NCBI GenBank assembly: GCA_019918135.1
Contig: WBZZ01005958.1
Coordinates: 12,501-76,500 of the forward strand
Length of the DNA: 64,000 nucleotides
Origin: Paulinella micropora
Lineage: Eukaryota > Cercozoa > Imbricatea > Euglyphida > Paulinellidae
Reading direction: 5' to 3'
Below, piece after piece: positions 39,389 to 49,734 of the stretch; positions within the stretch are counted from its first letter, which is position 1, and every line of letters starts with the position of its first letter. Under the pieces are notes generated by a model. The model ran no database searches. It saw only the letters and a program-made list of their open reading frames with translations, and had not been told where the DNA came from. The translations under genes were made by a program, and so were the position numbers.

Positions 39389-42198
39389 CTAGGTCTGCTC
39401 CGTCTTTTGTCGCTTCGGCCCTTTCGGCCGGCCACGGCCCTCACTCGGCCGAGGCAGGGCCCGGACACCCGAGGAGGAGCTCCCACCCTGGGATAAGCTA
39501 GGGGCGCCCTGCCGCCCGCTGAGACGTTCGCTCAGGTCTAGCAGGGCCAAGCGACTGGATGATTTCCACTCGGTGGATAACTTTAGCTCCTCGCAGGGCC
39601 CTACCACGACGTTCACACTGTCGACCGGCACCGGGGCCAGAATATCAAGGTCTCGTAGCATCGGGCAGTTTGTTACGTGCAGCGTGAGGAAGGAGCACCC
39701 CCGTCCGAGCTCGCGCAGCGCGAGGCGTGTGAGCGACCCGCAGTCCTCGACAGTCAGCAGCAACTCCTGGACACGCGGCAGGGCTGGTATCGCTAGTTCC
39801 CGGAGCTGGGGGCAGCAGACCAGCGTCAGCTTGAGCCTTAGGCAGTGCGGAAGCTTCTCGGGCAGGCCCAAGCGCTGCAGGGATGTACAGTCCGTGACAT
39901 AGAGGCATAGCTCCCTGAGAGCCCCCGCCAGTCCTGCCGCCTGACCGTCAGCCTCCGGCCGCTGGTAGTCGTCTGAGGGTACCACAAACTCCTGCAGGGC
40001 ATGGCACCGTTCGAAGGTGATCACGAGTGAGCCGCCCGCCCGTTGCAGCGACTGCGCCAGACCCTCTCCCTGTGCCGGTCCGCCCGTGGGCAGGCCGAGG
40101 CTCCGTAGCGCAGGGAGGCCGCAGGTTGAGAGGAGGTCGCAGCCGGCAAAGGTCAGCTCGACGTTGCGGCCGACCGAGGCCAGGGCTGCCAGCCCGCATT
40201 CGACCAGTTCTGGGCACTGCAAGAAAGTGAGCTTAAGGTCTCCCTTGACCTCTTCTAGCTTGGGTAACAAGCAGCTAGCTAGGCCGGAGCAAGCGGAGAA
40301 GCTCAGCGAGAGGGACAGCGGATCTTGGAGGCCCTTGGTGCCCACCGACTGCAGCTCGGGCAGCGCGAATCGTCGTAGCTTCTTCCCGCAAGTAACAAAG
40401 CGTGCTTCTAGTTGGCGACCCGTAGCTGTTAGCCAGGGCAGGCCGGATTCGGTTAGCTCTGGACACTTGTCAAAGCTGAGAGAGAGTGCTTCTGCACTGA
40501 GGAGGGCCGGTAGCTCGAAATACTCCAGAGCCGCGCAGCCGACGAAGGAGGCGCTGAGCCCCGCCGCCCCCGGGGCCCGGGGGCTGTCTGCCTGCGCGGG
40601 GCCCGGGGGGCCGTCCGCCTGCGCGGGGCCCCGGGGGCCGTCCGCCCGCGCGGGGCCCGCGGGGGCGGAGTTTCATCCGTGGCGACGGCCTGCTCGCGCC
40701 AGTCCGGGAACGCGCCGCCCGCGTCCGCCCCCACCGCCGCCTGCGCGCTAGGGACCCCGGCCTTCGCTAGCAGGGGCAGGCGGCACCCGCGCAGCGCCCC
40801 GCACTGCTCAAACTGCAGTCTGAGCTCCCCTGCTACCTCTGCTAGCAGAGGCAAATCCAGCTGCGTCAGCGCCGCCAGGCCGCCCGCTTCCCGCTCTTCA
40901 CCCGCTTGTAGACTGAGGTTCCCGGCCTGGCTGAGCTGAGGGAAAGTGATCTGCTGGAGGGCGGGACAGTTTTGCAGCACTAGCGAGACGCGGCCAGCGG
41001 CCGATTTGAGTTCTGGCCAGCACAGAAAAGGCAGGTAGGGGCAGTCGGACACTGTCAGGGCTAGCTCGCTGCGCCCCGGCAACAGGGAGAGGCCGTCGGA
41101 GGCGGAGTGGGCTATGTCCACCCGCACCGGTTGCTCCGTGCCCGCGTCCTGCGACGTGTTGACTGTCTTGAGTTTTCGACAGTCCTCCACCGAGAGACGA
41201 AGCCCCTCGGCGTTGGCCCTCGCCCGTGCAAACACCAGCTCGCGCAGCTCGTCGCACTTCCTGAGCTCTAGGGCGGGGCCCTCACCCTCACCCTCGTCCC
41301 AGCCCTGTCCCTCCCTTTCGCACAGCTCCATCTCGGTGAACGACAGCCTCCGTACGCTCGAGAGCAAGGGGTGCACGGGCGTCGCGCTCGCCGGCAGGAA
41401 CTCGTCGTCGGAGCGCGGGGGTCGGAGAGATAGCTTACCCTCGAGCACTAGGCCCTGGCACACCAGGTGGTGTACACGGACCGAGTCAGAGTAACAAATG
41501 AGAAAACAGGACCCGAGAAGCCGGACCAGCCCCCGCGGTTGGCCGGGGCCCAGGCAGAGGACGAGCTGGTGCAGGCCGTCGCGGTCGCCGAGCACCAGCC
41601 TGACGGCCCGCCCGAGCGCACCCCAGTAGTGCGCCAGCTCTTGCTCGTCGGGCGCGGACGGGGGCGCGCCTACCTTGGCGTCCGCGGGTGGCGGCAGGAG
41701 CAAGGGGCGGAACACGAGCGAGCGGGTGTCCTTCAGGTCGGTGGCGGCCCGCGCCCACCTTTTGTCCTCGGTGAGCAGTGGTGGCCTATAGCCTGTGCCC
41801 AGCCATTTGGCCATTTCCTGGACCAGCCGGGCCCGGTTGTCTAGGAAGTCCTGCAGGGCGGCTGCTAGCACCCGCGGGCTCCCTTCCGGTCCATCCCGCA
41901 GGCATCGCCAGTGCAGGTAGCTGAGCAGCAGGTCTTTTGCCTTGCTCAGGGGCAAATCCTGCTGGAGGGCCCTTCGGACGGCCACGGCGGTTTTGACGAA
42001 GTCGGTGCGGCTCAGGAATTGTGACACCAGCGGTACCGGACCGCTCTCGCTTTGGAGCACCTCCTCCACGTTGTCCTGGTGCCTGCGCGCCTGCTCCGCG
42101 TCCCCATTACCAGGCCTAGGGAGCCTGGGTTGGTTGCAAATGCTGCAGGAACGGCAGCCGGGCGCGCTTTTCCTCTCCTGCCCGACGCCGCCGGACAT
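39389..42198 (-). pseudogene. Leucine-rich-repeat protein, copy 2 (viral, broken)
   Basis: Second copy of the Cys-rich LRR gene at 26185-28995. It is otherwise almost identical but has about one break, so only copy 1 keeps a full-length frame. An assembly error in a homopolymer is possible. Confidence 0.7.
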
Positions 42199-42543
42199 CC
42201 CCCTGCGGGTTTTAGCCTAGTGTACGCACGCGCGGGCTAGCCCCGCCTGCCCGGCGCGCGGGAGGGGGTACGAAACAAGGGGCGAGGGAGAAGGGGCGGC
42301 GGGCCCGGGGGCGGCGGGCCGGAGGCGGGCCGCGCGGGAGGGGGGCGGGCCGGGGGGTGCGGGCCACGGGCGGGGAGGGGGGCCGCACCCGCCTCCTCCC
42401 CCCCCCCCCCCCTGGCGCAGCCCGCCGCCGCCCGGGCGGCCGCCGGGGCAGCTGGCACGGGGACGCGCGCACAACACACGTCCCGCCTAACGTACGTGCA
42501 ACCCCCACGAGAGCCAGAACACCTTTTTCCACTGCGCCTCCTG
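42199..42543. promoter_or_regulatory. GC-rich divergent intergenic region, copy 2
   Basis: Same LRR/histone spacer as 28996-29342, with a slightly different C-run length. Confidence 0.35.
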
Positions 42544-43251
42544 ATGCCCCGTGACAAGAACGCCCCCCCGGCCTCCCAGGCGGAGCCGACCGACGAACCC
42601 GCCGAGGCGCCCTCCTCCGCCGGCAGCCCGCCCGAGCCCGCGCCAGGCGGAGAGGAACCGGAGGGGCCCGCCCCCGACGACGAAGCAGAAGAGGACCGGC
42701 AGGGGCCCGCCCCGGACGAAGCAGAAGAGGACCCAGAGAGGCCCGCCCCCCGCGGCCGGGAGGCGCCCGCCGCCACGGCGCAGGAGCCGGCCGCGGCCGA
42801 CGTGGCCAGCGAGGGCAAGAAGGGGGGCCGCAAGAGCAAGGCCACGGCCTACAAGAGCAAGCACGGCATAGCCGTGCGGCACCGCAAGAAGAGCCAGGCC
42901 CCCGGCCCGCTGCGCCCGTCCGAGGTGAAGCATTTTTTGCGCCGCAGCGGCATCCGGCGCTGCCAGACGTCGAGCCTGCGCGCCAACGCGACCAAGCTGT
43001 TGGATGAAGTAGTGCACGACCTCACCCGGCGCTGCGTCGACTCGCAGAACCGCAAGAAGATCGTGCTGGCCGACGTCAACCGCTCGTACAACCTAGTCGA
43101 GGGCCGTTGCCTGGCCGGCCTCGAAGATGCCTTCGCCCGCGGCGCGCCGGCGCACCAGGACAAGGGCGGCCGCCCCCCCCCCCCCCGGAAACGCGCCGCC
43201 GGTTCCACCGGCGCGGACCGCCCCCCGCGCAAGTCGCAGAAGACGGCCTGA
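42544..43251 (+). CDS. H4-like viral histone, copy 2
   Basis: Same 235-residue protein as 29343-30050. The frame upstream of this Met is not the same as in copy 1, which supports MPRDKNAPP as the true start. Looks whole. Confidence 0.8.
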   Translation: MPRDKNAPPASQAEPTDEPAEAPSSAGSPPEPAPGGEEPEGPAPDDEAEEDRQGPAPDEAEEDPERPAPRGREAPAATAQEPAAADVASEGKKGGRKSKATAYKSKHGIAVRHRKKSQAPGPLRPSEVKHFLRRSGIRRCQTSSLRANATKLLDEVVHDLTRRCVDSQNRKKIVLADVNRSYNLVEGRCLAGLEDAFARGAPAHQDKGGRPPPPRKRAAGSTGADRPPRKSQKTA

Positions 43252-43334
43252 GGGGGAGCCCACGTTTCTGCCTTTTCCTGTCTCAGTGCCGGCACCCGTA
43301 CTTTAATTAAAACTGCCGAACAACAACTTGGATA

Positions 43335-43559
43335 TCACTTGTATGGTCGGGGTCCCGCTTCCATCTCTTGACTGTCAGTCGTCTCTTGACCGTTCATTAG
43401 GCTAGTTGTGACGGTGGGTGCCTTGGCGGCTGCATCCAGGACTGGGTAGGACACGCGGATCGTCATGGTCAGGAACGGCAGAGTGGCCCACTGAGTTACT
43501 ACCAGCGCGTTCGCCACGATGGAGAAGCCAACCCCCCAGATCCAGCTGAGCAGGCGCAT
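43335..43559 (-). CDS. Small TM ORF, copy 2 (viral)
   Basis: Same 74-codon reading frame as 30134-30358. Confidence 0.4.
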   Translation of the reverse strand: MRLLSWIWGVGFSIVANALVVTQWATLPFLTMTIRVSYPVLDAAAKAPTVTTSLMNGQETTDSQEMEAGPRPYK

Positions 43560-43601
43560 GGTCTCGCACGCCGCCGCCGTATCGACCGCTTGCAGGACGC
43601 A

Positions 43602-44384
43602 CTAGCTGCAGATGGCCGTGCCGTTGCCATCCCGGAGGCTCACGTTCCACTTCTGCTCCTCGTCTACCCCGAGTAGCTTGGGACTCTCGTACTGGACGCG
43701 GATGATGAAGGCAATGGCGATGATCTGCAGCAAGGTAGCGAATAAGAAGGAGGTCGACATGAACCACAGCCTCGCACTCCGATCGCGTGTGGCTGCTAGT
43801 ACCGACACCTTGGTCTGCACTCGCGCGACGGCCGCCCGCATAGACTTCCAGTTACCTGTGCTGGGGGAGGCTTCCGGCTTTTGGTACTGCTCCGCTGCAC
43901 CCTGGGCAACCCCGCGTTCGGACGAGAGTGACAAGAGAGAGGCAAGCACTAGCACTGCCAGCAAGGACATCACCACCCCGTTCATCGCCGAGACGGTTTG
44001 GTAGACTTTGGTCGTCTGGCCGCCGCTCTCGTCAAACATGTGCACAATGTCCACCACGAGCGTGGCTACGGATAAGGGGCCGAGCAGCACGAGGGCGATG
44101 AAGGGCGACCACCACCGCAGCGTGGTACCTAGTGCACCAGAACCCAGGCAGTCAGTACAGAGCTGAGCCTGGGAGTCAGGCACAGAGGCTCGGGTGGAGC
44201 TGCGCCGCGGCACTGGGGGAACGACGGTCCGGTTTTCTTGCGGCATCGGGTACACGCGGGCCTGGTTCTGTGGCGCCGCCGCGTACTTATACAGTGGTCT
44301 GCTGTCAGACGGCATGGACGAAGAGAGTGGAGACAAGCCAGCAGAATTCCTTGGTTTACTTTGCACTGTCAGGTACCGGGGCAA
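43602..44384 (-). CDS. Three-TM membrane protein, copy 2 (viral)
   Basis: Same 260-residue protein as 30401-31183; any nucleotide difference between the copies is silent at protein level by eye. Confidence 0.55.
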   Translation of the reverse strand: MPRYLTVQSKPRNSAGLSPLSSSMPSDSRPLYKYAAAPQNQARVYPMPQENRTVVPPVPRRSSTRASVPDSQAQLCTDCLGSGALGTTLRWWSPFIALVLLGPLSVATLVVDIVHMFDESGGQTTKVYQTVSAMNGVVMSLLAVLVLASLLSLSSERGVAQGAAEQYQKPEASPSTGNWKSMRAAVARVQTKVSVLAATRDRSARLWFMSTSFLFATLLQIIAIAFIIRVQYESPKLLGVDEEQKWNVSLRDGNGTAICS

Positions 44385-44548
44385 ACCAGGGGGGTGGACA
44401 TCGCCAGCAGGGAGGAGGTGGAAGGAAGGGGGAGAGGAGGGGAGAGAGCGGGGGGAGAGAGCTCGTGCCCCCCCCCCCCCGGGGGGTCAGGGGAAGGTGC
44501 GCCCCTTCCCCCCGCCCCTTCCCCGCCCGGCCGGCCAACCCAGGGGGG

Positions 44549-45987
44549 TCAGGCGGTCCGTTCGCCGCCGTGCCGGTGCCGCTTGGCGGGGGGGAGGGCG
44601 CCGCCGGGGGGCCGCCGGGGGGGGGGGGGGGGGGCGCCGCCGGGCGGAGCGGCCGCGCCCGGGCCCAAGTCGAGGGCCAGCAGAGAGTCCAGGGTCGCGC
44701 ACGACGCGACCGCGCGCAGGGCCTGCAGCACGGTGGTGTGGAAGTTGGCCTCCTTCTTGGCCCGCGTGTGCAAGGGGCGGGGGTGCCAGCCGGCGGGGCC
44801 GGCCGTCATCGCTACCTCCCACACCGAGCCCGGCACGGGCCTGAGCTGCTGCAGCTCCTCGTGCGTGTAGCAGGCGGCCAAGGCCGGCGAGGCAAAGGTC
44901 TGCGTGCCCCCGGCGGCCGGGGGGAGCACTGGGCCCTCGAGCCCCACCGCGTGGTCCTGCCATGGCAGCGCGTACGCCAGGCCGACGACGGAGCCCGCCT
45001 CCTGCACGTCGGTGCCACAGACGCGGAAGCACAGGTGGCGGGGCGTGAGGTTGGCCCCCGCGCCCGCCTCCTTGTAGCGCAGCAGTTCTTCGAGCGCCTG
45101 GGGCAGGGAGCATACGGACGGCAGGCCCGACGGCAGGCCCTGGCCGGCGCTTCGGCCGGGCTCTCGCACCCAGTCCACCGGCCAGGCCCGGCTGTCTGCC
45201 GTGTGCTGGTCGCCCGGCATAGCCTCGAAGATGAGCCGGACCACGCGCCAGACCCCGTCCTTCTGCCGGTAGTGGCAGCAGGCCCAGACCCCGGGCAGTG
45301 CCCTGGCCTGCCGGTGGACGAGGCAGAGCTCGTGGTGCGGCGCGTAGAAGGTGGCCTCCGGCCCGGGGTGGGCCGGGGGCGGCCCGCGCAGCAGCCACGC
45401 CCCCCAGTAGTCCTCCACCGCCCGCCTGGCCCCCTGCCCAATGAGGGCCCAGTCGAACGCCACCTCGCTGTGCAGCGCCGGCCGCCCCGGGCGCAGCGCC
45501 GGGCAGCGCAGCCCCCAGCAGACCCAGTAGCCCCGCTCGGTGCGCGCCGCGCGCAGCACCTCGAGGTCCAGCGTGGGCTGCTCGAACTTCCACTTGCGGA
45601 GCGCGCGCTGGCCGCCGCCGCGGTACGGAGCGTCGCCGCGCGCAAACACCAGCCCGTCCACCGGGACACGGCACCCGTCGAGGTCCTGGTCCCCGCCGCC
45701 GGGCTCGACGAAGCCCCAGCCCCGGGCGTCGTCGGGGCGCTCCAGCCTCGGCAGCAGGTCCCGCTGCAGGTCGCGCAGGGGCACAAAGGTCTTGGTGGCC
45801 AGGCACGGCCAGTCCTCCCGCCGCGGCGCTGCCCGAACGGGAGCGACATGTACGAGCGCCGGCCGCAGGCCAGCAGGTCACACACGCGGTAGAGAATGGT
45901 CCCGGGGGCTACCTCCACCCGTTCGGTGTCGAGCAGCCACAAGTCGCGGGGCCCGGGGCCCGCCGGGCCGCCCGCCAGGAACGACAC
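44549..45987 (-). pseudogene. mRNA guanylyltransferase-like, copy 2 (viral)
   Basis: Same as 31286-32784: motif IV (VPVDGLVFARG), motif V (LRKWKFEQPTLDL) and OB-like region. Broken about once, as in copy 1. The Pro/Gly-rich C-terminal tail differs in length because of G/C homopolymers. Confidence 0.55.
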
Positions 45988-46059
45988 TTCGGGGCACAGG
46001 TCCGTGACCCACGGCTTGCCGCGCAGGATGGCAAAGGGCTTGTCGTACAGGACCAGGGC

Positions 46060-46418
46060 CCAGGTACACTAGCGGGGCCTCGCCGGGGGCCGGCCCGCGG
46101 GCCGGCGTAGCGCTCGGTGTGCCGAGCATGGGCGGTGGCCCTGGCACGCAAGGTTTCTGGGGGGGGGCCGGTAGCCGCCGGGCCCGCGCCGGACCCGCGC
46201 CGGGCCCGCGCCGGGCCCGCGCCGGGGGAGGGGGGGCGTCGGGGGTCGCGGGCAAGGGAGGGGGGGGGAGCGGGGGCGGAGCCACCTACCACGGCCGAGG
46301 GGGGGCGGGGGGGGCGTCGGGGGTCGCGGGCGGGGGGGAGGGAGCCAGGGCAACCGCCCCCCCCCCCCCCCCGGCCCTGGTCCGTGGCTCCGCCCCCGCT
46401 CCCTCCCCCCGGGCCCCC
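46060..46418. repeat. GC-rich spacer with CGCGCCGGACC-type tandem, copy 2
   Basis: Counterpart of 32852-33211 with a different number of short units. No coding support. Confidence 0.55.
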
Positions 46419-47234
46419 ATGGCGCCCCCCCACGGGCCCCCCGGGCGCCCCGGCGTCGGTGGCCTTGATCAATACCAGGTCGTAAGCTTGATGACGACGG
46501 AACGCCCGGCCCCCGAGACCTTTGCGTCGTTGTTGCGCACGTGGAAGTCGCGCGCGGGTGGGTTGGTACACAGGCCCGAGGGCAGGCCCGAGGGCCGGCC
46601 CGGGCCAGGGGGCGAGGGCAGACCCGAGGGCAGGCCGGAGGGCGGGCCCCGCCAGCGCGCTCTGCGCCCGCGCGGGCGCGCGGAGCGGCCGGGCGACGAC
46701 GCCGAAACCCCCCAGCTGCGCGCCGAGCTGGACATGCTAAGCGCTACGACCGAGGTGCTGGTCCGCCTGGTGCGCGAACTCACCTTCCACCGGGCTTACC
46801 AGGTGCCGGCCGAGGAGCTGCGGGGCCAAGGGGTGGACCTGGCGGACGGTTACCGTGCCGCGGTGAACGTGCTCGGGGCCTGCGTCGACGTGGAGGTCCG
46901 CGGCCTGGGCGCCGGGCCCGGGCTACTGTTTGCGCTGCCCGTGTGGGCCAGGCCGGTCGATCCCACGCCGGCGCCGGTCGAGGCCGTGCGGCTCGTCCCG
47001 GCCTCCGCGGAGGGTGCCCCGCGCTGGCAGTATGTCACGACCGGCAGGCTGGTCTTTGGCACCGACGGGACGGTAGTGTACGAGCATCTCCTGTCACTGG
47101 CGCCGGCGGAGTTGTGGGCAGAGGGGGGCGGCTTCGAGGCGCAGCGGGGCCTGAGAGCCAGAGCCTGCTTTCCACGCCGGCTGGGCTCGGAGACGACGGC
47201 CGCCGGCCAGGGGGCGAGCGCTCCCGGCCTCTGA
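46419..47234 (+). CDS. Unknown protein, copy 2 (viral)
   Basis: Same protein as 33212-34027, with the GRPEGRPG tandem and the ordered C-terminal domain. Looks whole. Confidence 0.55.
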   Translation: MAPPHGPPGRPGVGGLDQYQVVSLMTTERPAPETFASLLRTWKSRAGGLVHRPEGRPEGRPGPGGEGRPEGRPEGGPRQRALRPRGRAERPGDDAETPQLRAELDMLSATTEVLVRLVRELTFHRAYQVPAEELRGQGVDLADGYRAAVNVLGACVDVEVRGLGAGPGLLFALPVWARPVDPTPAPVEAVRLVPASAEGAPRWQYVTTGRLVFGTDGTVVYEHLLSLAPAELWAEGGGFEAQRGLRARACFPRRLGSETTAAGQGASAPGL

Positions 47235-47509
47235 GCCCCGGGGGCCGGGGGGGGGGGAGGGGGGAAAGGGGGGTCGTCCTCCCCTTCCCCGGGGGGGGGG
47301 GCTGGTCGCTCCCCCGGGCCCAGACGGGGGCCCGGGCGCTGGCGGGGGCCCGGCCAGGAGCGAGAGGGGCGGGGGGCCGGCCAGGAGCGAGGGGGGCGGA
47401 GGGAGAAAGGGAGCAGGCGCCGACGGGCCCGGGGGAGGACCGCGGCCCACAAAGCCCCACCCCCCGCTAGCATGTCGGTCACGGGCGGGGCGCCCGAGGC
47501 CCCCCCCCC

Positions 47510-48793
47510 GTGTACGGTTCGGCGGCCGAGGTGCGGGCGTGGGTTCAGCGCTTCCCGTTGGCCGAGGCCGACGCCTGGCTGGCCGCGCAGGGCGAACGGC
47601 TGAGCCAAGAGCTGCCGCCGCGGGAAAGGCTGGAAAGGCTGCGGCTCCAGTCTCTGCGGGCGGAGGCCTTCTTCCCCCCGGCCTGCACGGGCGGGGACGG
47701 CGTGGAGGACCTGCCCCCCAGCGACTGCCAGCGCCTAGAGGAAGCGGGTTACCGGCGGCTGCATCGTCTGGGGGCCGGCCCCGCCCTGTACCAGCTCCAG
47801 GTCCTGGCCTGCGACGCCGCGCTGTCTTGGTCTAGGCTGCCGGACTCGGCCGGGGGCCCGGTGGCCCAGACGGTCAGGCTGCTGTTGGAGGCTAGGGGCT
47901 GCGACTGCCCGGCGGACCTGCCCGCCACCAAAGCCGGCCACTGCTTGGTGCTTATTCACCTCGAGGAGTTCGACTGCGATCTCACGCGATGGGGGTGCCC
48001 GCCGCGGGCCGAGACGTTTGCCACCGCCGTGCTGCAGCCGGTGGCCTGCCTGTTGCAGCGCCTGGTCCTCGGGGCCGGGCTGTTTCCGTTCGACCAGAAG
48101 CCCGCCAACGTGCTCCTGCGGCTGGGCCAGGCGGGGGACGAGTCGCCCGTGCGGCGCGTCGTGTTCACGGACCTGGACGATTCTACTCTCTGCACCCTCC
48201 CGTCGCCGCGGCAGCAGACGTGCGACGCGGCGCTGCTGTACTTCTTGTGCACTTGCCCGGGCAGCCTCCCGCAGGCCCTGTGGCGCCTGCCCGGGTGGCG
48301 CGGCCAGGCGGGCACACCGCGCTTCTGCGCGGCCTGGGACGTGCTGCTCCACGAGGTGCTGCCGAGGGGCGGGTTTGAGTTCTGGACCATCTACGCCGTG
48401 GAGGCCCTGGACTGTGGCTGGGAGGCCTACCTCGACCTGCTGGGGCGGCACGTTAAGTCCAGCCGGCTCGCCAGCCACCGCCTCGTCAGCCGCCGGTGGT
48501 TGCAGGCGTTTCTGTACCGCCAGGGGCTGCGCCGCCACCGGCTGCGGGGCCAGCACTTCTGGGAGCCCCTGGCGTGCCGGAGCGCGAGCGAGGCGCTGGC
48601 CCGGCACGGCGGCCTGGAGGTCCTGCTCTTTTGTGCCAGGCGCCTCCTGAAACTGGATTCGGACGACTGCTGCTTGGGGGTCCAGACCCTGGCTAGCGTC
48701 GGTTGCGGGGGCTGGGCACGCCTGGCGGCGGGGTTGGTCGGCCCGCTCGCCCGGGCCAGGTTCGGGGCCAGGGCCTCGCCCGCGGGCCCCTGA
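47510..48793 (+). CDS. Divergent protein-kinase-like protein, copy 2 (viral)
   Basis: Same 427-codon frame as 34302-35585 (FDQKPANVLLR and VVFTDLDDS). Looks whole. Confidence 0.55.
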   Translation: MYGSAAEVRAWVQRFPLAEADAWLAAQGERLSQELPPRERLERLRLQSLRAEAFFPPACTGGDGVEDLPPSDCQRLEEAGYRRLHRLGAGPALYQLQVLACDAALSWSRLPDSAGGPVAQTVRLLLEARGCDCPADLPATKAGHCLVLIHLEEFDCDLTRWGCPPRAETFATAVLQPVACLLQRLVLGAGLFPFDQKPANVLLRLGQAGDESPVRRVVFTDLDDSTLCTLPSPRQQTCDAALLYFLCTCPGSLPQALWRLPGWRGQAGTPRFCAAWDVLLHEVLPRGGFEFWTIYAVEALDCGWEAYLDLLGRHVKSSRLASHRLVSRRWLQAFLYRQGLRRHRLRGQHFWEPLACRSASEALARHGGLEVLLFCARRLLKLDSDDCCLGVQTLASVGCGGWARLAAGLVGPLARARFGARASPAGP

Positions 48794-49038
48794 GCCCCCG
48801 CGCCGCTCCCTCCCCGCGCCGGCGCAGCGCCGGGCGGCTCCCCCCCCCTGACACCTGCTCCCTCTCCCCCCACCCGCTCGTGTCGTCTCTCGTGTTCGTT
48901 TTTTGACCGCTGTTGTTCCCTCCCCCCCCCCCCCCGCCACTGCTGCTCCCGTCCGAACCCCCTCCCCGTGGGGGCCCACGAGTGGGGAGGAAGAGGAGAA
49001 GGGGGGGGTCTTTACTATCACTCTGACCTGCCTGTGGT

Positions 49039-49734
49039 ATGTACGTCAGCTTCTGGCCCAGCCAGGCGGCGGGGCTCCTAGCGGGCAGCTTGCTGGCGTT
49101 GCTGTGCCGTGGCCCCCCGGCCGGGTGGCGCGGCGCCATCCTGTTGCTGCTGACAGGCTCGGCCTGGGTCCGCACGTTGGCGCTGGAGGAGGTGCGAGAG
49201 TGCCCAGGGGTGCCCTGGGCGCTCGAACCCCGCTGGACATGGGCGCTGGACTGCCTAGGCTGGGGGTGCCTCACGGTGGGGAGCAGTGGCGGCGCGGCGC
49301 TCGGCTGGCTGCTGGCCGGCACGGGAGTCCTGTGCCTGCCCCTGCTAGACGGAGCCCCCCCCGCCGCCACCCCCGCCCTGCTGGGGACACTGACGGCCCT
49401 GCTGGCCGGGTTGCTCTACTCGCAGCGCCTGGCACACGGCCGCGCGGCCGCCCTCTGCTGGTGGGCGGGCTGGACTCTGTGGTGGTGTGCTTACTATACC
49501 GCTGGGCGGGGCCGGATCGCCTGGGGCCTGGCCTCGGCGGGCCTGCAGGGGTGGTGCCTGGCCGCCCTGCTAGCCGCGGCCCGGCCCGTCGGGCGGCCCC
49601 TGCCGCCCGTCTATGTCGCGGCCCGCGACGTGGCCCCGGCGCCGGAGGCCGGCGGGCGGGAAGAGGCGGGCACGGGCTACAAGGATGACGTGGCCCCCGT
49701 GGTAGGCCTCCAGCGCATCACGAGCTACCTGTAG
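49039..49734 (+). CDS. Hydrophobic six- to seven-TM protein, copy 2 (viral, whole)
   Basis: 231 residues. Hydrophobic segments at about 5-25, 31-50, 68-102 (long, may be two), 108-128, 134-154 and 160-182, then a hydrophilic C-terminal tail of about 50 residues ending GLQRITSYL. Very Trp-rich (GWTLWWCAYYTAG, PRWTWALDCLGWGC). The size and TM count resemble a rhodopsin-type or small polytopic envelope protein, but no diagnostic motif is clear. AATAAA about 49940 would serve as poly(A) signal. Copy 1 (35831-36525) is broken, so this is the only whole version. Confidence 0.6.
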   Translation: MYVSFWPSQAAGLLAGSLLALLCRGPPAGWRGAILLLLTGSAWVRTLALEEVRECPGVPWALEPRWTWALDCLGWGCLTVGSSGGAALGWLLAGTGVLCLPLLDGAPPAATPALLGTLTALLAGLLYSQRLAHGRAAALCWWAGWTLWWCAYYTAGRGRIAWGLASAGLQGWCLAALLAAARPVGRPLPPVYVAARDVAPAPEAGGREEAGTGYKDDVAPVVGLQRITSYL

